Origin: Algibacter lectus
Lineage (GTDB): Bacteria; Bacteroidota; Bacteroidia; Flavobacteriales; Flavobacteriaceae
Direction of reading: 5' to 3'
Assembly (NCBI RefSeq): GCF_900112395.1
Contig: NZ_FOLN01000016.1
Coordinates: forward strand, 1-64,000
DNA length: 64,000 nucleotides
Shown here in pieces: positions 21,451-30,539 of the stretch (its first letter is position 1; each line of letters starts with the position of its first letter). The notes under the pieces were generated by a model. That model was not told the DNA's origin, made no database searches, and saw nothing but the letters and a program-made list of their open reading frames with translations. The translations under genes and the position numbers were made by a program.

Positions 21451-22272
21451 TTATTTATGTTTATTCAATATTTTGAGGTATTCTCCGTCTGTATAGTTTT
21501 GATATCTGTTTTTGTGGTATTCATTATTTTTTTTCTTTTGGCTTTCGGATAAATCACTGTAGCTTTTTGTTTGATTAATTCTGTTTTTAAAAAAATCAAA
21601 AACTGTGGTATCGTTAATTATCTGGTTGGAAGATGAAAACTTTTTTTCTAATGAAATATTTGTTTTCTCAAATGATTTATTTTCAAAGCCTTTAATTTCT
21701 CCGATAAGAATAAACTTTGAAAATTTGGCATAAACAAAACACATGTTTTCGTTTTCCGCAATATCAATATCAACAGCCCTAGAAAAATATAAATCTGTTT
21801 CTTTATTTGGAAAATTAGAATTATCAACCAGAATTAAATGAATATTTTCGTATTCTGAAACAATGTTGTCATGTAAAAGATAATTTTTCCAAATATTTTC
21901 AGCTCTATCTAAATCAGATTTAAAGTTATATTTATTTCCATCATCTTTGAAATATTTAACGACTCTCCAAAGAATGGATATAATGAAGTATTTTAAGTTT
22001 TCTGTATTTTGAATATTAAGGCTATTGTCTTTTAAGAAAGGGAGAAAAATCTTCTCACAAAACCATTTTTCATGTATTGAAAATAAATTCTCACAGTTTT
22101 GACAAAGCATATGTTTTTTTATACCGTCTTGAATAGGAACATTAATGTTTTTTAATTGTCTTAATCTAGTCGTTCCTGTCTTTTTCATCCATTTGAAAAC
22201 GAACTTTGGAATTATATGACTTTCCTTTAATTCAGATGGCTCTCCATGTAACTCACAAATCATAACTTGCAT
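21451..22272 (-). CDS. HNH-like zinc-binding protein, unknown role
   Basis: 273 residues. The N-terminal 70 carry a treble-clef-like set of ligands: Cys6 and His9 (ICELHGEPSELKESHIIPKF, with His19) and the pair CQNC (57, 60) followed by HEKWFCE. The ESHIIPKF segment resembles HNH endonuclease relatives. The remaining 200 residues are charged and have no recognised domain; the tail (SQKKKNNEYHKNRYQNY) is basic. ATGs at 22272 and 22263 are both possible. It stands alone between the thi operon and mutS2. Nuclease function is unproven: a complete HNH triad cannot be assigned by eye. Confidence 0.55.
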   Translation of the reverse strand: MQVMICELHGEPSELKESHIIPKFVFKWMKKTGTTRLRQLKNINVPIQDGIKKHMLCQNCENLFSIHEKWFCEKIFLPFLKDNSLNIQNTENLKYFIISILWRVVKYFKDDGNKYNFKSDLDRAENIWKNYLLHDNIVSEYENIHLILVDNSNFPNKETDLYFSRAVDIDIAENENMCFVYAKFSKFILIGEIKGFENKSFEKTNISLEKKFSSSNQIINDTTVFDFFKNRINQTKSYSDLSESQKKKNNEYHKNRYQNYTDGEYLKILNKHK

Positions 22273-22360
22273 ATGTTTTTGATGAATATTTTAGAAATTT
22301 TCTAGTAATCATGTGACTGTAACAAAATGTTATGAAAACTTTATCAAAATTTACTTTTAA

Positions 22361-24529
22361 CTACTTCTTCATATGCTCCACCAATTCCAACTGATCGATA
22401 CTGACGTTAGTAGTAAAGATGCCATAATTTACAACCGCTTTGTTTTTCTCTATTTTATCTACAGTTCCAACAGCACGACCATCTTCCATGCGTACGCGAT
22501 CGCCAAGCCTAATTATAGCTTTTGGTTTAGGTGCTTCAATAGCTTTTTTCTTTTCCTCTTTTTTCTTCTCGCGAATAACTTCAACTTTCTTTTCTACTTC
22601 TTTTTTAACTTGAATTTCTTTCGCCTTAACTTTCTTTTTCTCTTTTACAGTAACACGTTTGCGTTTAGAGTTTTCTATTTGAACTACTTTAAACAATTCG
22701 CCCATCATTTCTTTTTTCTGCTTGTTATTAAAGAATTTTTCGGCAATATCGTTTACTTTTTGTCCTAAGTAAATAAGGCGTTGGTTGCTATCGTAAAGTT
22801 CTTGATAGCTTTCTAGTTTCTTTTGTATTTTGGTGTTTATTTCTTCTAGTTTATCGGCTTCTTCTCCTTTTTTCTTTTCGTTTTCTTTTAGAGATTGCCC
22901 GGTTTTTTCGAGTTTAGAACGTTCTTTTTGAAGTTTTGCAATGGTAGCATCAAAACGGACTTTACTACGTTCAATTTTCTTTTTGGCACGGTTTATTAAA
23001 CTATAAGGTATACCGTTTTTTTGAGCGACCTCAAAAGTAAAACTACTTCCGGCCTGACCGATAACGAGTTTAAAAAGAGGTTCGAGTGTACGCTCGTCAA
23101 ACAACATATTGGCATTTAACATGTGTGGCATTTCGTTTGCTAGAATTTTCAGGTTAGAATAATGTGTAGTAATAATCCCGAAGGCTTCACGATGGTAAAA
23201 TTCTTCTAAAAATGTTTCCGCTAAAGCGCCACCAAGTTCTGGGTCACTTCCTGTTCCGAATTCATCTATTAAAAAAAGCGTGTTTTTGTTACACTTCTTC
23301 AAGAAATAATTCATTTGTTTTAAACGGTAACTATAGGTGCTTAAATGGTTTTCTATAGATTGATTATCGCCAATATCACTTAAAATTCTATCGAATAAAG
23401 TTACGGTACTTCTTTCGTGCACCGGAATAAGCATGCCACTTTGCAGCATAACTTGCAGTAAACCTACTGTTTTTAACGTAATACTTTTTCCGCCGGCATT
23501 GGGGCCAGAAATAACAATAATGCGACTGTCTTTTTTTAGTTTTATACTTTGCGGAAATGTTTTTTCTTCCTTTGCTAAATTATTTAAATAGAGTAGTGGG
23601 TGGTAGGCGTCTCGTAAATTCATGCTGCCATCTTCGGTGAATTCCGGAAGTATCGCATTCATGGAATTTGCGTATTTCGCTTTCGCGGAAATAACATCGA
23701 TATCGATTAGAAAAGATTGGTAATCTTCTAAAAGTGTTAAAAAAGGACGAATAAAATTAGTGACATCTTTTAAAATACGAATAACCTCTTCGTGCTCTTC
23801 ATATTCTAAATTATTAAGCTCTCTAGAATATTGTAATGTAGTTTCTGGTTCTATATATACAATGCTTCCGGTTTTACTGCCACCCATTATGGCACCTTTA
23901 ACCTTACGGCGATACATCGCTTTTACGGCAAGTACACGTTTATTATCTACTACCGATTCGCGAATATCATCTAGATACTCTAATCCATGATAGGTATTCA
24001 ATGCAGAACTAAAACTGGCATTAATTTTTCCTTTTATTCTGTTTATGGATTGTCTTAAATCGAATAAGGTATTTGATGCATTATCCTTTATATCTCCAAA
24101 GCGATCTACAATAGCATCTACTTTTTCAATAAGGACTTTGGTAACTTCTATATGAGATGCAAATGCATTTAGGTTTGGATAGTATTCATGAAACTTCTTT
24201 AAAAATACTACTATAGCATTTACAGAAATAGACATGGATACAATTTTCTTTAAACCATGTACCTCTAAATAGGTGTTTTCTATACGTAAAAGCTTTAGTT
24301 CGTTTACAATAGTATCGAAACCATGATTTGGTATACGGTTATCATTATGAAAAGAAGATAAGTATTCGTTTGTAAGCAGTAAAGCGCTTTGAAGATCTTC
24401 TTTTGTTTTAAAAGGAGTAATATCTAATGCTTTTTGATTGCCTAATGGCGTAACACAAAGCTCGCTTACTTGTTGTAAAACCGTTTGAAATTCTAAATCT
24501 TGTAATGTTTTTTCGTGAATGTGTATCAT
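22361..24529 (-). CDS. mutS2: MutS2-family ATPase without Smr domain
   Basis: 722 residues. The MutS-type ATPase core has Walker A ISGPNAGGKSITLKTV (342-349), FDRILSDIGDNQSIENHLST and the Walker B region LIDEFGTGSDPELGGALAE. An N-terminal helical lever region (1-300), a long coiled coil (about 500-640, rich in K and E) and a KOW-like C-terminal segment (IRLGDRVRMEDGRAVGTV) flank it. The C-terminal Smr nuclease domain of Gram-positive MutS2 is absent. MutS2 acts in suppression of recombination or in ribosome-collision rescue in other bacteria; which applies here is unknown. Confidence 0.9.
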   Translation of the reverse strand: MIHIHEKTLQDLEFQTVLQQVSELCVTPLGNQKALDITPFKTKEDLQSALLLTNEYLSSFHNDNRIPNHGFDTIVNELKLLRIENTYLEVHGLKKIVSMSISVNAIVVFLKKFHEYYPNLNAFASHIEVTKVLIEKVDAIVDRFGDIKDNASNTLFDLRQSINRIKGKINASFSSALNTYHGLEYLDDIRESVVDNKRVLAVKAMYRRKVKGAIMGGSKTGSIVYIEPETTLQYSRELNNLEYEEHEEVIRILKDVTNFIRPFLTLLEDYQSFLIDIDVISAKAKYANSMNAILPEFTEDGSMNLRDAYHPLLYLNNLAKEEKTFPQSIKLKKDSRIIVISGPNAGGKSITLKTVGLLQVMLQSGMLIPVHERSTVTLFDRILSDIGDNQSIENHLSTYSYRLKQMNYFLKKCNKNTLFLIDEFGTGSDPELGGALAETFLEEFYHREAFGIITTHYSNLKILANEMPHMLNANMLFDERTLEPLFKLVIGQAGSSFTFEVAQKNGIPYSLINRAKKKIERSKVRFDATIAKLQKERSKLEKTGQSLKENEKKKGEEADKLEEINTKIQKKLESYQELYDSNQRLIYLGQKVNDIAEKFFNNKQKKEMMGELFKVVQIENSKRKRVTVKEKKKVKAKEIQVKKEVEKKVEVIREKKKEEKKKAIEAPKPKAIIRLGDRVRMEDGRAVGTVDKIEKNKAVVNYGIFTTNVSIDQLELVEHMKK

Positions 24530-24785
24530 TCGAAGTTTAATGGGATGTTTTAAGTCGTAAAATGAGTGCTAATTTACATATTCTAATTGATAATTGTGAG
24601 TTACTATATAGGTATATAAAATTAATAGGTTAAAGTGCTTTTTGAGTAAGTATATTCTTGTTAAATTTTGTAAATTAGCCTAAGTAGATTCGTTTTTTAT
24701 AAAAAATAGATGAAAATACTTATAATATGACCCTTTTTTGCTTTTTGCGTTTTTGTTGATTATCAGGGCTTTTAGCGAGTAAAGG

Positions 24786-24845
24786 TGCATTTCATCGATA
24801 AAAAAGAGCTGTCAAACGACATAAAAATGCATTTCATCGATAAAA
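24786..24845 (+). promoter_or_regulatory. Paired 18-bp direct repeats, putative activator sites
   Basis: TGCATTTCATCGATAAAA occurs perfectly at 24786-24803 and again at 24828-24845. The 42-bp spacing is four helical turns, so both lie on one face of the DNA. The proximal copy ends just upstream of the expected -33 region of the TATTTTTG promoter. The half-palindrome TGTC-AAAC-GACA lies midway. The arrangement is typical of a dimeric activator; the regulator is unknown. Confidence 0.6.
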
Positions 24846-24871
24846 TGTATCTTTTCATGGTTTAATTGTTG

Positions 24872-24879
24872 TATTTTTG
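24872..24879 (+). promoter_or_regulatory. Probable spr operon promoter, -7 element TATTTTTG
   Basis: A perfect TAnnTTTG match with a likely start near 24886, giving a 45-nt leader to the ATG at 24931. The -33 region (CTTTTC) is poor, which fits dependence on the upstream direct repeats. Confidence 0.6.
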
Positions 24880-24930
24880 TTTAAAGTTTAGAAGCATTGT
24901 TTGCTGTTTCACGCTTAAAATTTAATTATT

Positions 24931-26244
24931 ATGAAAAAATTTACTTTAGAATTACTTTTCTTTTTGTTTTTGATGGGAAGCGCTTTTGCGCAACAAGAAA
25001 AAGGTATCATAGGTGTTAATAATTGGTTAGATAATTGGACTGAGTTTAAACCAAACCAAACCGACTATAGAGAGCCAAACAAAATATTAACAGGTAACAT
25101 TAATGAAAACACGACTTTAAGTAAGAGAGATACTTATCTTCTTGTAGGTAGTGTTTTTGTAACCAACAATGCAACATTAACTATTGAACCCGGTACTGTT
25201 ATTATTGGTGATTATGCTTCTAAGGCGTCACTTACCATTACTAAAGGAGCTGTTCTTATGGCAGATGGTTTAGAAACAGATCCAATAGTTTTTACTTCTA
25301 ATAGAAGTGTGAAACGCGCTGGGGATTGGGGAGGTATTACTATACTTGGTGATGCGCCAAGCAATAAGTTCGGTAATGGTTCTGTAGCAACTTTTTATTC
25401 GGATTTAAACCAAAGCGATTATGCTTATACAAACTTTGGAGGCAATGATGCAGAAAGTTGTTCTGGTGTTTTAAGATATGTTCGTATTGAATATGCTGGT
25501 AAACGTGTTAAAGGTGCTGGATATTTAAACGGACTTTTATTAGCAGGAGTAGGTAGCCAAACGGTATTTGATAATATTATGTTAAGTTATTCTGGTGGAG
25601 ATGCTATTGAAGTATGGGGTGGTAATGTTACTTTAGATAAAATAGTATCATTCAGAACAAGTAGTAATGATTTTAAATTTAATTACGGCGCACAATGCAA
25701 ACTTACTAATTCTTTAGCTGTAAGATCTCCATATATTTCTAGTAGTGAGGGTTCTAGGTGTTTTCAAGTTTTAGGTTTCGATGAGATTTCTGAGGTAGAT
25801 TTTTCTAAACCAGGAACATCGGTAACTGCTCAAAACATTACTATGCTTAATGATAGTGAAAATTTAGAAGGCGATATTCAACAAGGATTAGTTAATGAGG
25901 CTGTATATATAGGAGAGAGCGCTTCTTTAAATATGGAGAAAGGTGTTATTTCTGGTTTTAATCCAGCTGTTATTTTACAAGATAAGATCAATATTAATCA
26001 AGAAAATTTAGATAAAATTAAATTCACAAACATGTATTTCAACAATTGTAACGGAAACATTTTTGTTGAACACAATTCTAATAACGAAGATTTAGAAAAC
26101 TGGTATGGAAACTCAGCTTTTTATAATGTTTATTCTAAAAGTCATAATGCAGAAACATTTATTGACATAAGAAACGAGCGTAGACCAGATTACCGTTTAC
26201 AGATTAATAAAATTATAGCATCTCACGATGTTGGTACTGACTAA
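24931..26244 (+). CDS. Secreted right-handed beta-helix-like protein
   Basis: 437 residues with a signal peptide ending GSAFA before Gln. The body has the LTIEPGTVIIGDYASKASL and RAGDWGGITILGDAPSNKFG motifs and repeating short turns (VRIEYAGKRV, VWGGNVTLDKI), typical of parallel beta-helix surface proteins. No T9SS C-terminal sorting domain is apparent; the protein ends SHDVGTD. It is the first gene after the spr promoter, 132 nt upstream of the sprC-like gene, where a 7-bp hairpin (26315-26334) occurs. It is probably exported and associated with the adhesin; the role is unknown. Confidence 0.7.
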   Translation: MKKFTLELLFFLFLMGSAFAQQEKGIIGVNNWLDNWTEFKPNQTDYREPNKILTGNINENTTLSKRDTYLLVGSVFVTNNATLTIEPGTVIIGDYASKASLTITKGAVLMADGLETDPIVFTSNRSVKRAGDWGGITILGDAPSNKFGNGSVATFYSDLNQSDYAYTNFGGNDAESCSGVLRYVRIEYAGKRVKGAGYLNGLLLAGVGSQTVFDNIMLSYSGGDAIEVWGGNVTLDKIVSFRTSSNDFKFNYGAQCKLTNSLAVRSPYISSSEGSRCFQVLGFDEISEVDFSKPGTSVTAQNITMLNDSENLEGDIQQGLVNEAVYIGESASLNMEKGVISGFNPAVILQDKININQENLDKIKFTNMYFNNCNGNIFVEHNSNNEDLENWYGNSAFYNVYSKSHNAETFIDIRNERRPDYRLQINKIIASHDVGTD

Positions 26245-26376
26245 TTGGTTTATAGCTCAATAAAAATAAGCTTTGTATTTATAAGGTGTCTTTATGTCGG
26301 GCTAAAACTGTTTTCTTAACTAACTGAAGTTAAGTGTGATATGAAATTATATAAAAATATTAACAAGTAATATATA

Positions 26377-27819
26377 ATGAAAAGATTAAGTGTTTTTGCT
26401 TTTTTTGTTTTGAGCTTTACTAGTATGGTAAGTGCTCAAATTGTTATAAGTAAGCCAAATCTTGGTTTTTCTCAAGCTTGTGCAGGGCCTTCGTTCAATA
26501 CGTATTATGCTACGTTTTCTTTTTCTCCAGAAGCAAATTTAGAAGCGACGAATCAATTTATTATAGAACTTTCTGATGAGAATGGTGATTTTACTAATTC
26601 CACAGATATTTATATTTCAGATGCAGGTAGTGTAATCAAAACTCCAGCAACACTAGAGTTTTCTATTCCAACAACAACGACAGGCGAAAATTTTAAAATT
26701 AAAATCAGGAGTACAGCTCCTGTAGCTTCAAGTTCGGCATCCAATGGATTTCCTGCTTATTATAAAATTCAAGACACACCTTTTTCTATAAATAATTTAA
26801 TTGATACAGGTTCTTATTGTACCGGCGGAAGTTATTTATTAACTATAGATAATCCCGGTGGTCTACTGAACGATTCTCCTTTACAATACCCATCACTTAG
26901 TTTTAATTGGTATCTAGAAACTAGCCCAACAACATCTGTTTTTGTTGCTTCGGGAAGCACTTTAGCTGTTGATACTCCAGGCATTTATTTTGTAGAAACT
27001 AATTATGGTACCTGTACTTCAAATTCATTTTCAAATAGAGTAACTGTTAGCGAAATAGTCTCTAACAATTCAACATTTGCTATAAATTCAAGCTTAGATA
27101 TTCCATATTGTGCTACCGAAGGTCCTACCACTTTAAGTGCTATAAATGGTAATGCATACCAATGGTATTTAAACGGTACAGAAATCGAAGGGGCAACTAG
27201 CCAAATGTATACTACTAATACGGAAGGAATGTATTCTGTGAGTGTAGATCTTGGAAGTTGTTCTAGTAGTGCATCAATAGAAATAGTAAATACAGATTTT
27301 ACAGCAAGTATAGATGTACCAGAATTTAATAGTCTTGAAGTGGAAGAAACTTTAGTTGTTACGGCAAGTACAACAGCTGTGGATCCTGAATTTAAGTGGT
27401 ACTTAAATGAAACGCTTATAGCTAGCGCAAATACTGATATTTATGAAGCTACACAATCTGGTAATTATAAAGTTGAGGTAACTCAAACTTCGGGTTGTGT
27501 TTCAACTAAAACTTTTTTGTTTGAAGTAGATAAGGCCATCGATTTATTTCCAGATGTAGCATTAATTCCAAATATTGTTAGTCCTAATAATGATGGAGAG
27601 AATGACACTTGGGTTATACCACAAGATTATGTGAGTGGCACAAATGCCGAAGTAGTAATATTTAGTACGCAAGGTAAAGTTGTTTTTAAGAGTGATGATT
27701 ATCAAAATAATTGGCCAGTAGATCAATTAGACTTTACAAATATCAGTCCTGTTTATTATTACATCATTACAACGTCTACTGGTGAAAAGCAAAAGGGATC
27801 AATAACGATCATAAAATAG
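26377..27819 (+). CDS. sprC: T9SS type B cargo protein, SprC-like by position
   Basis: 480 residues. The signal peptide ends MVSA before Gln. Two or three Ig-like beta domains follow (FNWYLETSPTTSVFVASG, YQWYLNGTEIEGA, FKWYLNETLIASA). The C-terminal 90 residues are the gliding-motility-associated type B sorting domain (LIPNIVSPNNDGENDTW, ending KQKGSITIIK). It should be exported by the type IX system to the cell surface. Its place directly before a SprD-like gene and SprB matches sprC of Flavobacterium johnsoniae, but I could not align it. Its stop overlaps the next start (TAGTG). Confidence 0.75.
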   Translation: MKRLSVFAFFVLSFTSMVSAQIVISKPNLGFSQACAGPSFNTYYATFSFSPEANLEATNQFIIELSDENGDFTNSTDIYISDAGSVIKTPATLEFSIPTTTTGENFKIKIRSTAPVASSSASNGFPAYYKIQDTPFSINNLIDTGSYCTGGSYLLTIDNPGGLLNDSPLQYPSLSFNWYLETSPTTSVFVASGSTLAVDTPGIYFVETNYGTCTSNSFSNRVTVSEIVSNNSTFAINSSLDIPYCATEGPTTLSAINGNAYQWYLNGTEIEGATSQMYTTNTEGMYSVSVDLGSCSSSASIEIVNTDFTASIDVPEFNSLEVEETLVVTASTTAVDPEFKWYLNETLIASANTDIYEATQSGNYKVEVTQTSGCVSTKTFLFEVDKAIDLFPDVALIPNIVSPNNDGENDTWVIPQDYVSGTNAEVVIFSTQGKVVFKSDDYQNNWPVDQLDFTNISPVYYYIITTSTGEKQKGSITIIK

Positions 27820-30539
27820 TGAAAAAGAGCATACTACATATCGTCCTGTTTTTTAGTTTAATTACTCAGCTCCATTCTCAAGAGAATGGTGTTGTTGCGT
27901 TTACGCTGCCTGTTAGAAACTCTTTGAAGTTTAACAAATATGCATTAAACCCAACCTTCAGTTTTGTAAGAGAACAAAACAAATACATAAGTATTACTAA
28001 TAAAAAACAATGGGCTCAGTTCGAAAATGCACCAGAAAATTATTTAGTAAGTTATTCTGGACGATTTAGCGAAAATACCGGAGTTGGTATTGGTTTATTT
28101 CAACAAAGTAATGGTGTGTATACTAATTTTGGTGGTATTTTAAACTTTGCATACAACGCCGTTTTCGATAGGGATAGTAATTTAACTTTTGGTACCAACG
28201 TTGCATTTTATCAAAGTGGCATAGACCAAGGTAAAATAGTTTCAAATTTCCCAGATTCAGCATTAAATAATACCGAAAAAAGCTCTGTAGTTACCATAAA
28301 TCCAGGAATAAACTACGGCACCATGTTTTTCGATTTTGGTGTTTCTGTAAACAATTTGGTATCATATAACTTAAACACTTCCGAGCTCATCGAAGAAAAT
28401 CCAGAACAAAGTATACAAGGTCATATTATGTATACAGGCTTTTTGCAAGGCAGTGGTTTTTTCGATAGTAGTAAATTTTCAGGTTTAATAAGATCGGAAT
28501 TTAAAAAAGATCAAACTGTAATTTCAGGAGTTATGATGCTTACTGTTCCAAAAGGTATATGGGGACAAGCTGGTTATAACACGCTTTATGGGGCTTCGGC
28601 TGGTATAGGTTTAAATATTAGTAAGCAAATAGCAGTAGAATATAATTACGAGCAATCTATGGGCGAATTATCTGAATTTGGAAATTCTCATGAAATTACT
28701 TTGGCCTATAAATTCAATAAAAAATATAGATATAATTATAGTGATGACGAGGAAGATGGTTCAATTTTTTCTTCATCTAATAAAAAAAGAAAGTCTGTTA
28801 ATAAAAGAAAAGCAAGTGCAGCAACTTCGGAAAGTGATAAAGAAAGATTTAGAGCTAATAGAGTTGCTAGTGAAAAAGTAAAGACTGAAAGAAAAGCTCA
28901 ATTTGAGGCAGAGGCCAAAGCTAAAGAGGAAGCAAAGCAGTTAGCTGAAGCGCCAAGCGAAACGGAGGAAGTAGCCGATATAGAAGAGAAGCAGGCAGAA
29001 GTTGAAGAAGTTACTGAAGAAGTTGAAGTTGATGCAAATGCAGAAGAATTGGCTAAAGCACAGCAAGAAGCCGATGCAAAAGCAAAAGCAGAAGCAGAAG
29101 AATTGGCTAGAGCGCAACAAGCAGCCGATGCAAAAGCAAAAGCAGAAGAATTGGCTAGAGCGCAACAAGCAGCCGATGCAAAAGCAAAAGCAGAAGAATT
29201 AGCAAAAGCACAACAAGCAGCCGATGCAAAAGCAAAAGCAGAAGAGTTAGCAAAAGCACAACAAGCAGCCGATGCAAAAGCAAAAGCAGAAGAGTTAGCA
29301 AAAGCACAACAAGCAGCCGATGCGAAAGCTAGAGCAGAAGAATTGGCTAGAGCGCAACAAGCTGCCGATGCGAAAGCTAGAGCAGAAGAATTAGCAAAAG
29401 CACAACAAGCAGCCGATGCGAAAGCTAGAGCAGACGAGTTAGCAAAAGCACAACAAGCTGCCGATGCGAAAGCTAAAGCAGACGAGTTAGCAAAAGCACA
29501 ACAAGCGGCCGATGCAAAAGCTAGAGCAGACGAGTTAGCAAAAGCACAACAAGCGGCCGATGCGAAAGCTAAAGCAGAAGAGTTAGCAAAAGCAGACGCA
29601 GTAGCTAAAAATCAAATAGAAAATTCATCGAGAGCAGAAGAAATCGTTGAAGCTATAGGGAATGCCCCAATGGATGTAGCTACGCAATCAATGATTGATT
29701 TAACAAAATTAACCGATGAGTCTAAAATTATTCAAGAAGATTTACTAAGCCGATTAAATGAAAAAATGGCTAGTAAACAAAAGGATTTAGATGAATTAAA
29801 ACAAGAAAATGATTTAAGAGATCAAGGTATTGTTAGTGCGCCTAAACCATTTAAAAGTGTAACTGCAGAAAACGCTGCTTTAGAAGCCTTGAAGGCCGAT
29901 GTTGAAAATGTTATAACCAACAGAGACGAAAAAATTAAGGAAATTGAAAAATTATATAACGAAAGACGTAAAAAAGTAAAAAGTAAGCAAGATCCAGTTA
30001 ATGTTATTTATTTAGATGCTATTGAGCTTTTATATAAAGAACAACAAGAAGCAAAACGTGCTCAAGAGCGTTTGGTGTCGACATTAGAGGATATTAAAAT
30101 TGCTACAGATATTGAGAGAAAACGCCGTATTAAAAAAGCGAATTATGATAACGAAGATGATCGATATAATAAGGATAGAGCTGCTTTAAATTATATTAAG
30201 GAATCTACAGCTGTAAGTGCAGAACCATTAACCGAAAGCGATTTCGATTTTGGAGATGTTCAAAGTAATATTCAAATTGTGAAAAATGTTGCTAAAGCGG
30301 AAAGTGGATATTATATGGTAATTGCAGTACATGCAGATGAAGCTCAAAGAGATGCCTTTTTAACTAAAGCAGTTGCAGCAGGACAATCTAATATTGATTT
30401 CTTTTATGATGTTACAAGCAGTAAATATTTTATTTATTCTCAAAAATTCGATTATATCGAAACGGCATCAAGAGCATTAAAGAATAAAAATAACGCTCCA
30501 TATAACAGTAAAATGTCAATGGTGAGAATTGAAAACTAA
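27819..30539 (+). CDS. sprD: SprD-like PorP/SprF protein with repeat stalk and SPOR-like domain
   Basis: 906 residues from a GTG start that shares one base with the previous stop. The signal ends TQLHS before Gln. Residues about 20-295 form a PorP/SprF beta-barrel-like domain (YALNPTFSFVREQNKY, YSGRFSENTGVGIGLF, ITLAYKFNKKYRYNY). A basic linker leads to a charged helix (about 330-605) built of eleven complete 16-residue repeats, EELAKAQQAADAKAKA, encoded by a 48-bp minisatellite. A second helical region follows, and residues about 815-906 resemble a SPOR domain (YYMVIAVHADEAQRDAF, KYFIYSQKFDYIETA). Presumed outer-membrane factor for adhesin export or anchoring; sprD is assigned by order. Confidence 0.75.
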   Translation: MKKSILHIVLFFSLITQLHSQENGVVAFTLPVRNSLKFNKYALNPTFSFVREQNKYISITNKKQWAQFENAPENYLVSYSGRFSENTGVGIGLFQQSNGVYTNFGGILNFAYNAVFDRDSNLTFGTNVAFYQSGIDQGKIVSNFPDSALNNTEKSSVVTINPGINYGTMFFDFGVSVNNLVSYNLNTSELIEENPEQSIQGHIMYTGFLQGSGFFDSSKFSGLIRSEFKKDQTVISGVMMLTVPKGIWGQAGYNTLYGASAGIGLNISKQIAVEYNYEQSMGELSEFGNSHEITLAYKFNKKYRYNYSDDEEDGSIFSSSNKKRKSVNKRKASAATSESDKERFRANRVASEKVKTERKAQFEAEAKAKEEAKQLAEAPSETEEVADIEEKQAEVEEVTEEVEVDANAEELAKAQQEADAKAKAEAEELARAQQAADAKAKAEELARAQQAADAKAKAEELAKAQQAADAKAKAEELAKAQQAADAKAKAEELAKAQQAADAKARAEELARAQQAADAKARAEELAKAQQAADAKARADELAKAQQAADAKAKADELAKAQQAADAKARADELAKAQQAADAKAKAEELAKADAVAKNQIENSSRAEEIVEAIGNAPMDVATQSMIDLTKLTDESKIIQEDLLSRLNEKMASKQKDLDELKQENDLRDQGIVSAPKPFKSVTAENAALEALKADVENVITNRDEKIKEIEKLYNERRKKVKSKQDPVNVIYLDAIELLYKEQQEAKRAQERLVSTLEDIKIATDIERKRRIKKANYDNEDDRYNKDRAALNYIKESTAVSAEPLTESDFDFGDVQSNIQIVKNVAKAESGYYMVIAVHADEAQRDAFLTKAVAAGQSNIDFFYDVTSSKYFIYSQKFDYIETASRALKNKNNAPYNSKMSMVRIEN
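29044..29592 (+). repeat. 48-bp tandem repeat inside the sprD-like gene
   Basis: Eleven full units plus a partial twelfth of 48 bp, each encoding 16 residues (EELAKAQQAADAKAKA with K/R and E/D variants). The copies are near-identical at the DNA level, differing mainly by aaa/aga and gaa/gac changes. Copy number should be prone to change by slippage, always in frame. Confidence 0.9.

Larger units (their letters stand above)
24530..24930. other. Gene-free region: divergent promoters of mutS2 and the spr operon
   Basis: No coding frame is visible. It holds the direct repeats at 24786-24803 and 24828-24845, the palindrome TGTCAAACGACA (24810-24821) between them, and the TATTTTTG element at 24872-24879. 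The left 200 nt show nothing specific beyond AT richness. Confidence 0.7.

Noticed and set aside
22373-22768. 131-codon plus-strand frame opposite mutS2
   Set aside because: Phe-rich shadow of the Lys/Glu coiled-coil codons.
26315-26334. Terminator between the beta-helix gene and sprC
   Set aside because: CTTAACT/AGTTAAG forms a 7-bp hairpin but no T run follows, so termination is not supported.
28941-29168. Cys/Phe-rich minus-strand frame in the sprD repeat
   Set aside because: Antisense shadow of the Ala/Lys/Glu repeat; its composition is simply the reverse reading of that repeat.
29044-29592. CRISPR array
   Set aside because: The 48-bp units are directly adjacent with no spacers and are in frame with the protein.
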